Part shown: one piece after another, positions 1-9,261 of the stretch
Position numbering within the stretch: position 1 is the stretch's first letter
Layout of the letters: every line of letters begins with the position of its first letter
Program-made: the position numbers and the translations under genes
Assembly: GCF_002022685.1 (NCBI RefSeq)
Contig: NZ_CP019789.1
Coordinates: 62,001 to 126,000, forward strand
Reading direction: 5' to 3'
Origin: Bartonella schoenbuchensis R1
GTDB lineage: Bacteria > Pseudomonadota > Alphaproteobacteria > Rhizobiales > Rhizobiaceae
Length of the DNA: 64,000 bases
The notes under the pieces: model-generated
Seen by the model: the letters and a program-made list of their open reading frames with translations, nothing else
Database searches by the model: none
What the model was told of the DNA's origin: nothing

Positions 1-758
1 ATGAAGAAGGTCCCGCTCTTAACGGCACAGTAAAACTTTTAAAATGGGCAGTAGAAAAGGGCGAAAAATGGACTGCGGCTATTGTTGGTGAACCGACAAG
101 TGTAAAAGTTGTTGGTGATATGATCAAAATTGGTCGTCGGGGGTCAATTTCCGGTATTATTAGAGTGCAGGGTCGGCAAGGTCATGTTGCTTTTCCTGAA
201 CGAGCAGCCAATCCATTACCTTTGGCACATAAGCTTGTTCAGGCACTGATACAAACTCCTCTAGATCAAGGAACAAAAAATTTTCAAGCAAGTAATTTGG
301 AATTAACAAGTATTGATACGGGTAATTGTTCTGTCAATATTATTCCTATGCACACAGTAATTCGTTTCAATATACGCTACAATGACCTTTGGACAAGAGA
401 AACACTCATTGCTGAAGTTGAAAATCGTCTTGCATCGGTACAATCAGAAAACAATCATAATGAGCTTCCATGTTATCAACTTGAGTGGGTGCCAAATTTA
501 GGTAGCGTTTTCTTAACTCAAAATGGTAAGCTGATTGAAACTTTATCGAACGCTATTGAAAGTATGACAGGAAATAGACCAGAACTTTCAACTTCTGGCG
601 GTACTTCAGATGCACGGTTTATTAAGGATTATTGCCCCGTTGTTGAATTTGGTTTACCAGGGCAAACCATGCATATGGTGGACGAATGCGTTACTCTTGA
701 TGCATTGGAAAATCTCACTTCGATTTATGAACGCTTCATTGTTGATTTTTTTGCATAA
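1..758 (+). CDS. dapE: Succinyl-diaminopimelate desuccinylase, 5' end outside window
   Basis: Hydrolyses N-succinyl-LL-2,6-diaminopimelate to LL-diaminopimelate and succinate in the cytoplasm, supplying lysine and the murein cross-link residue. The reading frame is open from base 3, so the first complete codon (GAA) lies inside the protein and the true start is upstream of the window. The visible part starts [11 protein letters not shown], followed by GEPTSVK and IGRRGSISG, then the dimerisation-domain segment with [10 protein letters not shown]. Near the C-terminus come [10 protein letters not shown] and a late His (GQTMHM) typical of the M20 metallopeptidase family. The first ATG in frame, at 120, is internal and not a plausible start. 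The gene converges on hemW. In many Rhizobiales dapE sits beside truA; here truA is about 21 kb away, so the local order has been rearranged. Confidence 0.95.
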   Translation, partial: EEGPALNGTVKLLKWAVEKGEKWTAAIVGEPTSVKVVGDMIKIGRRGSISGIIRVQGRQGHVAFPERAANPLPLAHKLVQALIQTPLDQGTKNFQASNLELTSIDTGNCSVNIIPMHTVIRFNIRYNDLWTRETLIAEVENRLASVQSENNHNELPCYQLEWVPNLGSVFLTQNGKLIETLSNAIESMTGNRPELSTSGGTSDARFIKDYCPVVEFGLPGQTMHMVDECVTLDALENLTSIYERFIVDFFA

Positions 759-766
759 AAACGATT

Positions 767-810
767 ACTATAAACGTAAAATAGGTTAATTATTAAAAGC
801 GTTTTATAGT
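767..810. terminator. Possible bidirectional hairpin between dapE and hemW
   Basis: ACTATAAACG (767-776) pairs with CGTTTTATAGT (800-810), leaving one bulged T and a loop of about 23 bases. It lies between two convergent genes, where a shared terminator is expected. The stem is AT-rich and has no long T-tract, so the call is weak. Confidence 0.3.
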
Positions 811-850
811 CAGGGTCATTATTCGTAATTTTTTACCTGAAACAGAAGTG

Positions 851-2050
851 CTAATTTGCCAATTGATTAATGATGTAATCGAGAACAATAAATCCTTTAG
901 TTGTAGCTTTTAAGCGCTGGTTGTCTACCATTTCTATCAAACCTTGTTGTTGTAAATTGGCAAGTTTGACTGGTGATAAACTTTTTAAACTTAAGGTTTC
1001 ATAGCGTGTAAGATCAAGACCTTCTGAAAGGCGCAAACCCATGAGCAACATTTCGTTGGCCTGTTGTTTTCTTGTTAATTGTTCTGTTTCGATACAGCCA
1101 TGTCCTGTGGTTTCTACCAATTCAAGCCAACGTTCGGGATGTTTTTCATTCATTGTGACATAACGTTCAAGTTTTTCAGTTTTGGATAGTGGTATTTTTG
1201 AAAAAGTAGAGAAATTTTTCATCGGGCGTTGTATAAAACGTCCATGTGCTCCTGGGCCAAAACCTGCATATTCATTATAGCGCCAATAAAGAAGATTATG
1301 ACGAGATTCAGCACCAGGCATTGCATGGTTTGAGATTTCGTAAGCGGGAAGGCCGTGCATAGTTGTTATTTCTTGAGTAAGATTATAAAGGTCTGCTGCC
1401 AGCTGAGATACTGGAAGAATAAGTTTTCCTGCAGCGTAAAGCTTTTTAAAGACGGTCCCTTCTTCAATGGTTAGTTGGTAAAGGGAAAGGTGGTCTGCTG
1501 CTAAATCAATAGCTTGGGAAAGTTCATATTTCCACTGTTTAAGCGTTTGCTCAGGGCGGGCATAGATTAAATCAAAAGATAAACGTGTAAAGATTTCACG
1601 TGCTAAAGTGATAGCATGAAGAGCTTGTTTAACATCATGAAGACGGCCAAGTTGTCGCAGGGCTTTATCATTGAGTGCTTGTACACCTAAAGATAAGCGA
1701 TTAATACCTGCCGCACGGTAGCCGCGAAAGCGCTCTGCTTCTACGCTGGAAGGGTTGGCTTCTAACGTGATTTCAGTTTTATCGTCGATTGTCCAATTTT
1801 TGGCGACAGTTTGTAGTAAAGCATCAACAGTTTGAGGTGTCATAAGGGAAGGTGTACCACCGCCTATAAAGATACTTGTAATATGACGGGGGCCTATCGT
1901 ACGATATTGTGTTGTCATTTCGCGTTTAAAGGCGGCTACAAAACGCTGTTGATCCACCCCATTTTTGCGAACATGCGAATTAAAATCACAATAAGGACAT
2001 TTAGCAACACAAAAAGGCCAATGAATATAAATACCGAAGGGTTCAGCCAT
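851..2050 (-). CDS. hemW: Radical SAM heme chaperone HemW
   Basis: HemN-like radical SAM protein of 399 residues, often annotated as an oxygen-independent coproporphyrinogen III oxidase. Family knowledge favours HemW, a heme-binding chaperone. The [4Fe-4S]/SAM motif C-x3-C-x2-C is visible as FCVAKCPYC (Cys14, Cys18, Cys21), preceded by GIYIHWPF. This spacing without a fourth nearby Cys is the HemW pattern rather than that of true HemN. FIGGGTPS and SLGVQALND are the following radical-SAM core motifs, and the HemN C-terminal domain is present. The ATG overlaps the stop of rdgB by one base (TAATG), so the two are translationally coupled. Confidence 0.93.
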   Translation of the reverse strand: MAEPFGIYIHWPFCVAKCPYCDFNSHVRKNGVDQQRFVAAFKREMTTQYRTIGPRHITSIFIGGGTPSLMTPQTVDALLQTVAKNWTIDDKTEITLEANPSSVEAERFRGYRAAGINRLSLGVQALNDKALRQLGRLHDVKQALHAITLAREIFTRLSFDLIYARPEQTLKQWKYELSQAIDLAADHLSLYQLTIEEGTVFKKLYAAGKLILPVSQLAADLYNLTQEITTMHGLPAYEISNHAMPGAESRHNLLYWRYNEYAGFGPGAHGRFIQRPMKNFSTFSKIPLSKTEKLERYVTMNEKHPERWLELVETTGHGCIETEQLTRKQQANEMLLMGLRLSEGLDLTRYETLSLKSLSPVKLANLQQQGLIEMVDNQRLKATTKGFIVLDYIINQLAN

Positions 2051-2694
2051 TAGGATGCCAAAAAATTTTCCACAAAGAGCTTAAAAGCGCGTGAGCGATG
2101 GGAAAGGGGTGTTTTATCATTAAGTGTCCAGCCATGTTTTTGCTCTGTTGACATTTCACCGAAGGTATTTTCATATCCATCTGGTAGAAAAATGGGATCA
2201 AAACCAAAACCTTTATCTCCACGTGGTGGCCAAATGAATGTGCCTTCAATGCTGCCACGAAAATAATCTGCATAGCCGTCGGGCCATGCAACACAGATGA
2301 CTGATATAAACCGACATTTACGCTGGCCTTTTTCAAGGGCTCCAATTTTTTGTAATTCATCTTCTATTTTTTGCATAGCTTTTGAAAAATTACGTGTACC
2401 ATCAGGCTGAATGGCCCAGTCGGCTGTATAGACGCCTGGTGCACCACCTAATGCGTCTATTTCTAAGCCAGAATCATCAGATAAAGCAGGAAGCTGTGTA
2501 GTTTTTGCTGCTGCAAAGGCTTTGATATAGGCATTTTTTTCAAATGTTGTTCCTGTTTCTTTTGGTTCGGGCAAACCGAGCTCTTTTGCTGAGAGTGTTG
2601 TTAAGCCGAAAGGAGCAATTAATGCGGTGATTTCATGCAATTTTCCGGCGTTATGTGTAGCAATAACAAGTTTTTCATTTGTTATACGTTTCAT
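2050..2694 (-). CDS. rdgB: XTP/dITP pyrophosphatase (RdgB/HAM1)
   Basis: Cleaves non-canonical purine triphosphates (XTP, dITP, ITP) to monophosphates, keeping deaminated bases out of DNA. The HAM1 signature [11 protein letters not shown] is at the N-terminus, [11 protein letters not shown] and PGVYTADWA follow, and GFGFDPIF and SHRSRAFK lie near the C-terminus. The frame is open upstream, but the ATG at 2694 is preferred: AGGAGA lies just upstream, and the family motif begins a few residues in. This gives 214 residues. The stop overlaps hemW by one base. In many Rhizobiales ribonuclease PH (rph) lies upstream of rdgB, but here that space holds no recognisable gene. Confidence 0.94.
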   Translation of the reverse strand: MKRITNEKLVIATHNAGKLHEITALIAPFGLTTLSAKELGLPEPKETGTTFEKNAYIKAFAAAKTTQLPALSDDSGLEIDALGGAPGVYTADWAIQPDGTRNFSKAMQKIEDELQKIGALEKGQRKCRFISVICVAWPDGYADYFRGSIEGTFIWPPRGDKGFGFDPIFLPDGYENTFGEMSTEQKHGWTLNDKTPLSHRSRAFKLFVENFLAS

Positions 2695-3301
2695 ACGTAT
2701 CTCTCCTGATATGAGGGATGAATTATTTGTTGGATTGAGAGTTTGTTTATAGGAGAATAAATTTGACAATACCGGTTTTGTAAATTCCAATAAATGAAGT
2801 GATCAATACAGCTTGAGAGATTTATTTGCGGTGGTTTTTTCACGTCCACAAAAGTTTTGCGACTTATTATAACGAAATTAGTATTAGGTTTAGTTTGTAA
2901 ATTTACATCATAGTTAAAGTCAATCATGAATATATTTTTATAGATATGACAAAAAATAACACCCTTATGGTTTTTAAGGATTTTATCGTGAGAAAATTTT
3001 TTATAGTGGTGTCTAACTTGAATAATTATAAAATGTGAATATTGCCAAATTTTGCGTAATTTGATCCTTCTATAATTTTTTTTGAGATCTTATTCAAAGA
3101 GGATTATTTGCATTTGAGAAGGATGAAGATTAGAGTGCTACATAAAATAGCTTCTCTTTTGATGATGGTATCTTTGATGATAAAACGATAGTACTTTTGG
3201 CAATAAATATGTGATATGCTTTTTACGTTGCTTTAGACTATTTGACCAAACCTTAATAAAACTTATATAAGAAAAAGTGTTTTTGAAGTGGTGAAATAAT
3301 T
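2695..3301. other. Gene-poor spacer between rdgB and hrcA
   Basis: About 600 AT-rich bases between two divergent operons. The only longer open frame (2691-2927, minus) has no family resemblance I can see and overlaps the rdgB start. The hrcA promoter candidate is at its right end. The rph gene expected here in related genomes was not found. A GAGTGCTA at 3133-3140 matches half of a CIRCE element, but its partner is missing. Confidence 0.6.
3242..3270 (+). promoter_or_regulatory. Candidate promoter of hrcA
   Basis: TTGACC (3242-3247) is followed after 16-17 bases by TATATA / ATATAA (3264-3270), a good sigma70-like pair about 30 bases upstream of the hrcA start codon. Spacing and position fit a housekeeping promoter. 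No full CIRCE operator overlaps it. Confidence 0.45.
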
Positions 3302-4375
3302 GTGATAAAACAAGCATCTATTACCGATGAGCTTAAAGGGCTTGATGAACGCTCGCGTGATATTTTTCGCCATATTGTTGAAGCCTATCTTAATGATGGT
3401 GAGCCGGTGGGATCACGTAATCTATCGCGGCTTTTACAACAAACATTATCACCTGCAACAATTCGCAATGTAATGAGTGATCTTGAACACCTGGGTTTGA
3501 TTTATGCACCTCATGTGTCTGCAGGGCGAATGCCAACGCAATCAGGTTTACGATTTTTTGTTGATGCATTTATGGAAGTAAGCGACTTACCATCTGAGGA
3601 ACGTGAGAATATTGAATTTCAAGTCAAAGAAGCAGGTCATACACAATCAGTTGAACACTTTTTGATCCAAGCTAGCCAAATTCTTTCAGACCTTTCACGT
3701 GGAGCGGGGTTGGTTTTAGCGATGAAACATGAAGGTACATTAAAACATATTGAATTTGTACGTCTTGATTGCGAGCATGCTCTTGCAGTTTTAGTGACAC
3801 AACAAGGTGAGGTTGAAAACCGCATCATTCATTTGCCAGAAGGCGTTACGCATTCGCAATTGACGGAAGCAACGAATTTTCTCAATGCTCATATTCAAGG
3901 GCGTACACTCAATGAAGCTAAAACGGAAATTGCACGTTTATGTGTGGAAACGCGGGCTGCACTTGATCAATTATCCCATCATCTTGTTGAAACTGGATTA
4001 GCTCTTTGGGGGGGAGAAGATTCAGATCATAAGATGCATCTTATTGTTCGTGGGCGAAGCAATTTACTTGAAGATGTAAAAGCAGAAGAAGACTTAGAGC
4101 GGTTACGGCATTTATTTGATGATCTTGAAACGCGTGAAAGTATGGCACAATTGCTTGATTTAGCAGATGCAGGTTTGGGGGTTCGTATCTTTATCGGTTC
4201 AGAAAATAAGCTGTTTTCGCTTTCAGGTTCTTCTTTAGTGGTAGCACCTTATTGCGATTCACAGCAAAGGGTAATTGGTGCTTTGGGTGTTATTGGACCA
4301 ACACGGCTTAATTATGCAAGAATTGTACCTATGGTTGATTATACAGCTCAACTTATGTCACAGTTATTGCGTTAG
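3302..4375 (+). CDS. hrcA: Heat-inducible transcription repressor HrcA
   Basis: HrcA represses class I heat-shock genes by binding CIRCE inverted repeats and depends on GroEL for folding. The 357-residue protein has the normal length. It has an N-terminal winged helix (LSPATIRNVMSDLEHLG, then the GRMPTQSGLRFFVD stretch), a central GAF-like dimerisation region and a C-terminal part with VVAPY and GALGVIGPTRL motifs. The start codon is GTG (3302), with only a weak ribosome site. No CIRCE element was found before hrcA or dnaK in this window, so its targets are probably elsewhere (groESL is the usual one in alphaproteobacteria). grpE follows 121 bases downstream. Confidence 0.95.
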   Translation: MIKQASITDELKGLDERSRDIFRHIVEAYLNDGEPVGSRNLSRLLQQTLSPATIRNVMSDLEHLGLIYAPHVSAGRMPTQSGLRFFVDAFMEVSDLPSEERENIEFQVKEAGHTQSVEHFLIQASQILSDLSRGAGLVLAMKHEGTLKHIEFVRLDCEHALAVLVTQQGEVENRIIHLPEGVTHSQLTEATNFLNAHIQGRTLNEAKTEIARLCVETRAALDQLSHHLVETGLALWGGEDSDHKMHLIVRGRSNLLEDVKAEEDLERLRHLFDDLETRESMAQLLDLADAGLGVRIFIGSENKLFSLSGSSLVVAPYCDSQQRVIGALGVIGPTRLNYARIVPMVDYTAQLMSQLLR

Positions 4376-4496
4376 CTTGTATCGGGCATTTTTATTGTAG
4401 ACACTCATTATGTTAAGGTGAATAAATACCTCTTGATTTTTGTCTGCAAAATTTCAATATCGGAAATAACAAATCTTATGAAGGAATGGAACTTTT

Positions 4497-5170
4497 ATGT
4501 CTGACGAAAAAAACAAATTTGCTGATGCTTCATTTGAAAATTGTAATCTAAAAAACCCAAACGATCGTGAAGCACTTGAAAAAGCTGCAGATGAGCTTTT
4601 GAAAATGAATAAAGAAGAGGTTTGCGAAAACGTTGAAGAAAAAGAAAGTGAGTCTACAGATCCCTTAGTTGATTTACAGAATGAAAATAAGGAACTAAAA
4701 AATCAACTTTTACGTTTTGCTGCTGATATGGAAAATCTTCGACGTCGTACAACGCGTGATGTAGCTGATGCAAGGGCTTATGCGATCGCTAATTTTGCCC
4801 GCGATATGTTATCTGTTTCTGATAATCTTAATCGTGCTTTAGAAGCTATTCCAGAAGGTGCACGCGAAAATGATACTGGTTTGAAAATGCTAGCAGAAGG
4901 CGTTGAAATGACAGAGCGGGCCATGATGACAGCTTTAGAACGCCATGGAGTAAAAAAGATTCACCCAGAAGGGCAGAAATTTGATCCTCATTTTCATCAG
5001 GCAATGTTTGAAATTCCTAACACTGATGTTCCTGATAATACTGTACAGCAAGTCGTTCAGGCAGGTTATATTATTGGTGAGCGTGTTTTGCGTCCGGCCA
5101 TGGTTGGTGTGGCTAAGGGGGGCTTAAAGAAGATTCTGTTAAAGTTGATCCAGCCTCAACACATCAGTAA
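4497..5170 (+). CDS. grpE: Nucleotide exchange factor GrpE, C-terminus frameshifted at a G-run
   Basis: GrpE releases ADP from DnaK and works with the dnaK and dnaJ products encoded 6-9 kb away. An acidic, charged N-terminus (about 60 residues) precedes the long coiled coil ([14 protein letters not shown]) and the beta-domain motifs [14 protein letters not shown] and [20 protein letters not shown]. As written the frame runs on to 5282 with a basic tail unlike the family. Adding one G to the G6 run at 5117-5122 restores a tail ending ASTHQ with a stop at 5168-5170, giving 224 residues. The uncorrected frame would also run through the terminator-like hairpin at 5250-5274 and into thpR. A missing base, from sequencing or slippage, is more likely than a real extension. 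Confidence 0.92.
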
Positions 5171-5249
5171 AAAAGATATTTTAAACTATAAAGGCATGTT
5201 ATTTTATATTCGACCTGACATTGTTAAAGCAATTTTTAGAACAACTTTA

Positions 5250-5274
5250 AAGAGTACTTTGTTAAAGTGCTCTT
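5250..5274. terminator. Hairpin between grpE and thpR
   Basis: AAGAGTACTTT (5250-5260) and AAAGTGCTCTT (5264-5274) form an 11-bp stem with one G-T pair and a 3-base loop. It lies at the convergent end of grpE and thpR and could stop transcription from both sides. The T-tracts are short. It overlaps the last two bases of thpR. Confidence 0.5.
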
Positions 5275-5812
5275 ACGCTTGAAGTGGCCAACTTCCTTTT
5301 ACAATATAAAGGGCATCACTTGAGGGGTCTTTCGACAGGAGTAAAACAAAGTGATCAACTGAAAAGGGAGGAAAAGAAAAATCACTTTGAGCAGATAAAT
5401 ACGAAGAAAGATCCTCAGGTTGAATATCGAGCAGTCGTGCAAGAGTAATATGCGGGGTATATTGCATCTCATCGGGAGTTAATCCTAAACGTTTCTGAAT
5501 GCATAGTATTTTCTCATGTAAAAGGGTGAGGGGTTCACAGGGTTTTATGCGAACAACCAGGGAATGAGGGGAAGTTTCTGAACCAAAAACTTCAAAGCCA
5601 TTAGGTTGGAGCATAAAAGGAGGGCATTTTATTGTACCAAAAGCTTCAATAAGTTCATCAGCAACAGAGTTTGCGATCTCTCCAAAAAAAGACAAGGTGA
5701 CATGGAAATTTTGTGGGTTAATCCACTGGGCTTTTGGCAAGCCATTTTGCAGTGATATAAGTGCTTTTGTTGTTTCTTGAGAAATTTTAATAGCAGCAAA
5801 TAGACGTGGCAT
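5273..5812 (-). CDS. thpR: RNA 2',3'-cyclic phosphodiesterase (2H family)
   Basis: A 179-residue 2H phosphoesterase of the LigT/ThpR type, which hydrolyses 2',3'-cyclic phosphates on RNA to 2'-phosphates. Both catalytic H-x-T/S motifs are visible: HVTLSF at about residue 42 and HITLAR at about residue 126. The start is supported by a strong AAGGAGG just upstream of the ATG. The N-terminus [10 protein letters not shown] is typical of the family. It is monocistronic and converges on grpE. Its cellular role is poorly defined in any bacterium. Confidence 0.9.
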   Translation of the reverse strand: MPRLFAAIKISQETTKALISLQNGLPKAQWINPQNFHVTLSFFGEIANSVADELIEAFGTIKCPPFMLQPNGFEVFGSETSPHSLVVRIKPCEPLTLLHEKILCIQKRLGLTPDEMQYTPHITLARLLDIQPEDLSSYLSAQSDFSFPPFSVDHFVLLLSKDPSSDALYIVKGSWPLQA

Positions 5813-5821
5813 AGAGCCTCC

Positions 5822-6070
5822 TTATTGTTGGCAGATAATTTTGACGCTTAAATGTTTTGAATGTGATGATGGATAAACTAAGATAGAGCCAATTATTATA
5901 AGATAGATAATGATGTAGACAGAAATAACGAGCCCTATATTATCAATTGAATTCATAAGATTATTTGTGCTGAAAAGGGTGGTACTGTCACCAATAAAAG
6001 AAACTTTTGCGTGAATATTAGAATAGCAAATTTGATATACAATTTGTGAAAAAATAAAATATCTATCCAT
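5822..6070 (-). CDS. Doubtful small membrane protein
   Basis: An 82-codon open frame ending 9 bases upstream of thpR. It has one strongly hydrophobic stretch (IGLVISVYIIIYLIIIG) near residues 45-65. There is no Shine-Dalgarno sequence before the ATG and I recognise no family. The surrounding DNA is AT-rich, where such chance hydrophobic frames are common, so it may well not be a gene. Confidence 0.15.
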   Translation of the reverse strand: MDRYFIFSQIVYQICYSNIHAKVSFIGDSTTLFSTNNLMNSIDNIGLVISVYIIIYLIIIGSILVYPSSHSKHLSVKIICQQ

Positions 6071-6714
6071 TTTAGTGGCACTGAATGTAGCTTAGAATAA
6101 GGGGGGACTTAAAAATTCTGATTATTTAATAACCTTTATTGACTCAAAAAAATGGCAAAAAGATTACGCTCTAATGTATCTAACTAAAAAGTAAGCTTTT
6201 CTGTTTTCGAGAATTTTTATTATTATACAAAACATTACAGTGTACTAAGAGTAATGTTTCTAAAAAGAATATTTGATAGCTTAACAAATGGCTATAAATT
6301 GTATTTTATGAAAGCTAAAAAATTTTAAAAGAAGAGTGTATTAATTCACAACTTCAATAATTTGATTAATGGAAAAATACTCATATTCAAAATTAAAGAG
6401 AATAATGCAGCGGATAAATTCGTTTTCTAAATTCTATTTAAAAGGCAACTTTACAAATTTAAATGCTGTTCTTTAAATTTTCTGGAATGTTTTTGCGGCA
6501 TTTTTTATTTTTTGCGCACAATATCGCATTCTGATTACTAATCAGTTTTACTTTATGTTGTGGTTAGCCCATACAGTCAAGTAAGGCAAGAGAGAGGAAT
6601 AGTTTTCTTTGTTCAGGAGGATTGATAATTCAGCTTTTATTCTTTAGTTGGAGATAATTAGCATAGCTGTATTTTATTTTTTCTTGCACCTTGGTGTATT
6701 GTGAATAGAAGGTT
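6071..6714. other. Gene-free region downstream of batS
   Basis: About 640 AT-rich bases without a credible gene. In rhizobia the chvG homologue is usually followed by hprK and PTS genes; none is seen here. The only structured element noticed is the 15-base palindrome at 6531-6545. Confidence 0.6.
6531..6545. repeat. Perfect 7-1-7 palindrome
   Basis: CTGATTA-C-TAATCAG in otherwise gene-free DNA, 170 bases beyond the batS stop. It could be an operator or a small hairpin. No gene start lies close enough to assign a role. Confidence 0.35.
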
Positions 6715-8499
6715 CTATTTGGCAAAGGGAAGAACAATAATAAACCGCGCACCAATTTTGCTATTTTCAAGTAAGGGGTCAATAATATTTTCAGCTGTGA
6801 GTGTTCCATTATGGGCTTCAATAATTTGCCGACTAATAGATAAACCAAGTCCTGAATTTTGTCCAAATGTATCTTCATTTGGTCTGTCAGTATAAAAACG
6901 TTCAAAAATGTGATCAATACTTTCTGAACGAATGCCAGGGCCATTATCTTCAACAGTTAGGGTAAGAGTTGAAGCATTATTTTTCATTGTAATACGGATT
7001 TCGCCATTGTTATGCGGAATGAAGGAACGTGCATTTTCAATGAGATTGGAAATGACTTGACCTAAACGTAATTCATGTCCCAAAATGAGATAGGGTTTAT
7101 TGTAAGGGCGCGGCATAATATTAAGGCTGATATTAATAGTTTGCTTATTACGATATACTTCACGAACGGCATGAATAAGACTTTCCAAAAGCTGACTCAT
7201 ATCAACAATCTGCGCAGTTTCGCGGGCAAGTTCTGCATCAAGCCGTGAGGCATCAGAAATATCGGTAATTAAACGGTCAAGACGGCGGACATCATGTTGG
7301 ATAATTTCAAACAGTTGTCTTTGTGCTGCTTCATTTTTAGCCAATGGTAGCGTTTCAACAGCGCTGCGCAGTGAAGTAAGAGGATTTTTTAATTCATGGC
7401 TCACATCGGCAGCGAAGCGTTCAATAGCTTCAATACGTGTATAAAGGGCGTTAGTCATATCGCGTATAGAAGTTGAAAGATGGCCAATTTCATCTTCACG
7501 TTCTGAAAAGTCAGGAATTTCTACCCGCTTATTGTTGCCATGACGCACACGATTGGCAGAGGCAGATAATTTGCTTAATGGATTAGCAATTGTATAGGCT
7601 AAAAATAAAGAAAGTACAAAAAGTACACTACCAACAACTGCAAAAACTTTAAAAATAACAAGCCTTTCAGCTTTCACAATATTATCAATGTCTGAACTGA
7701 GAGTTGAAAGAAGAAGAGCACCAACTACTGCACGATAACGTTGCACAGGAACAGCAACCGAAACAATCAGTTGTCCATGCTTGTTACGCCGTTGGGCAGT
7801 AGCGGAAGAACCATTTAATGCTTGATAAACTTCTGGATAGATATCACCATTATTTTTTGCTTGCTCTCTATCAAGAGCAAGGCCACCACCGTAGAGTGCA
7901 TGTGAAAACCATGAATATAAGCGTTTCCAGGGACTTTGTTTTGTTTCAATAGCGGGAAGATCATAGCTAGAAACTATTCCACTGGAGTAAAGAACACGTG
8001 AATCAAGAAGCAAAGTGGCATCTCGATCATAAATACGTGCTCTTGTTGTTTTTGGTGTAATAAGGCGGCGTAAAAGTGGAGCTATTTGCTCTGGATTAAT
8101 AGGAAAATCCCAAGTGTCGGTTGATTGAGGTGTTGGTGTAACACTTTCTCCAGCTTGTAATTCCAAAAGTTTTTGAGGATCAATTAAAATAGAATTAGTA
8201 TCTACTGTTGCAGAAGCAGCAATGGCCCCAGCAATGATTTTTCCTTGGGTGCGCAAACTTTCAATTTTTGCTTCAATCAAACCATCACGAAATTGTTTAG
8301 GATACAAAATACTTGTAACCAAAATGCCAAGAGCAGCGAGATTTAAAATAACAATGCGGCGTGTAAGGCTAGAAAAAAACAATTGTCTAAATAAACGCTG
8401 TCCCCGAAAATGCAAATGAGTAAATATAGGAAATCGTGTAGGGGAAACGTTATTGGGTGTTTTATTTGATACAGTGTTTGATTGAGTATTTGTTGTCAT
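6715..8499 (-). CDS. batS: Sensor histidine kinase BatS (ChvG/ExoS family)
   Basis: Inner-membrane sensor kinase of the ChvG-ChvI type. In Bartonella this pair (BatS-BatR) is known to respond to physiological pH and control host-adaptation genes. The 594 residues comprise a first membrane helix (about 48-65), a periplasmic sensor domain (about 66-278), a second helix (about 280-303), HAMP (303-355), the HisKA box FAADVSHELKNPL with His368, and an HATPase domain with N-box (ISNLIENA), G1 (VEDNGPGI) and G2 (GLGLSI). It starts 39 bases after the batR stop, so it is the second gene of the operon. I see no clear ribosome site, which suggests coupling to batR or low expression. Confidence 0.93.
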   Translation of the reverse strand: MTTNTQSNTVSNKTPNNVSPTRFPIFTHLHFRGQRLFRQLFFSSLTRRIVILNLAALGILVTSILYPKQFRDGLIEAKIESLRTQGKIIAGAIAASATVDTNSILIDPQKLLELQAGESVTPTPQSTDTWDFPINPEQIAPLLRRLITPKTTRARIYDRDATLLLDSRVLYSSGIVSSYDLPAIETKQSPWKRLYSWFSHALYGGGLALDREQAKNNGDIYPEVYQALNGSSATAQRRNKHGQLIVSVAVPVQRYRAVVGALLLSTLSSDIDNIVKAERLVIFKVFAVVGSVLFVLSLFLAYTIANPLSKLSASANRVRHGNNKRVEIPDFSEREDEIGHLSTSIRDMTNALYTRIEAIERFAADVSHELKNPLTSLRSAVETLPLAKNEAAQRQLFEIIQHDVRRLDRLITDISDASRLDAELARETAQIVDMSQLLESLIHAVREVYRNKQTINISLNIMPRPYNKPYLILGHELRLGQVISNLIENARSFIPHNNGEIRITMKNNASTLTLTVEDNGPGIRSESIDHIFERFYTDRPNEDTFGQNSGLGLSISRQIIEAHNGTLTAENIIDPLLENSKIGARFIIVLPFAK

Positions 8500-8538
8500 T
8501 GATTTGATTGTTGTTCAAACTGTCGTGACACAATAACT

Positions 8539-9261
8539 TTAAACCTCATGGAAACGATAACCTACACCATAAAGCGTTTCAATCATTGCAAAATCATCAT
8601 CCACTTGTTTAAATTTTTTACGCAAACGTTTAATATGACTATCAATGGTACGATCATCTACGTAAACTTGATCATTATAGGCAGCATCCATTAAAGCATC
8701 ACGACTTTTAACAACTCCTGGTCGTTGCGCTAAAGTTTGCAGAATCAAAAACTCTGTAACTGTTAATATAACAGGTCTATTTTTCCATGTACAGGTGTGG
8801 CGTTCTTGATCCATAACAAGATCTCCACGTTTAAGAGAAGAGGCAGGTGATGTTCCTGTTAGAAGCGCTTGATTGCGAGCGTTTGAACGGCGTAAAATAG
8901 CTTTTACTCGCTCAATAAGAAGACGTTGAGAGAAGGGTTTGGTAATAAAATCGTCAGCACCCATTTTAAGCCCAAAAAGTTCATCAATTTCATCATCTTT
9001 AGATGTAAGAAAAATAACTGGGAGATCAGACTTTTGACGTAGTCGACGCAAAAGTTCCATTCCATCCATTCGTGGCATTTTAATATCAAAAATAGCTAAG
9101 TGAGGGGGATGTAACGTTAAGCCTTTAAGCGCAGATGCTCCATCTGTATAGCTTTCAACCCGATAGCCTTCTGTTTCAAGTGCAAAAGATAAGGATGTCA
9201 AAATATTGCGATCATCATCAACAAGTACAATCGTCTGGGTGATTGCTGGAGTATCCTTCAT
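8539..9261 (-). CDS. batR: Response regulator BatR (ChvI family, OmpR/PhoB type)
   Basis: Cytoplasmic partner of BatS. The N-terminal receiver domain carries the acidic pocket VDDD (about 15-18), the phosphoacceptor Asp59 in FDIKMP, Thr/Ser in FLTSKDD and the conserved Lys108 in ITKPF. The C-terminal winged helix (about 145-238) has [13 protein letters not shown] and [16 protein letters not shown], the DNA-binding pattern of OmpR/PhoB regulators. The length of 240 matches ChvI. It is the first gene of the operon, with AAGAAG upstream of the ATG. The pckA gene that commonly lies next to chvI in rhizobia is absent. Confidence 0.94.
   Translation of the reverse strand: MKDTPAITQTIVLVDDDRNILTSLSFALETEGYRVESYTDGASALKGLTLHPPHLAIFDIKMPRMDGMELLRRLRQKSDLPVIFLTSKDDEIDELFGLKMGADDFITKPFSQRLLIERVKAILRRSNARNQALLTGTSPASSLKRGDLVMDQERHTCTWKNRPVILTVTEFLILQTLAQRPGVVKSRDALMDAAYNDQVYVDDRTIDSHIKRLRKKFKQVDDDFAMIETLYGVGYRFHEV

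Noticed and set aside
2043..2360. 105-codon minus frame over rdgB
   Set aside because: A shadow frame of rdgB in another phase.
3133..3140. Half CIRCE-like GAGTGCTA upstream of hrcA
   Set aside because: The partner TTAGCACTC at the required 9-base spacing is absent.
6630..6953. Minus frame overlapping the 3' end of batS, considered as a frameshifted batS tail
   Set aside because: batS already ends with its normal C-terminus (GARFIIVLPFAK), so no frameshift is needed.
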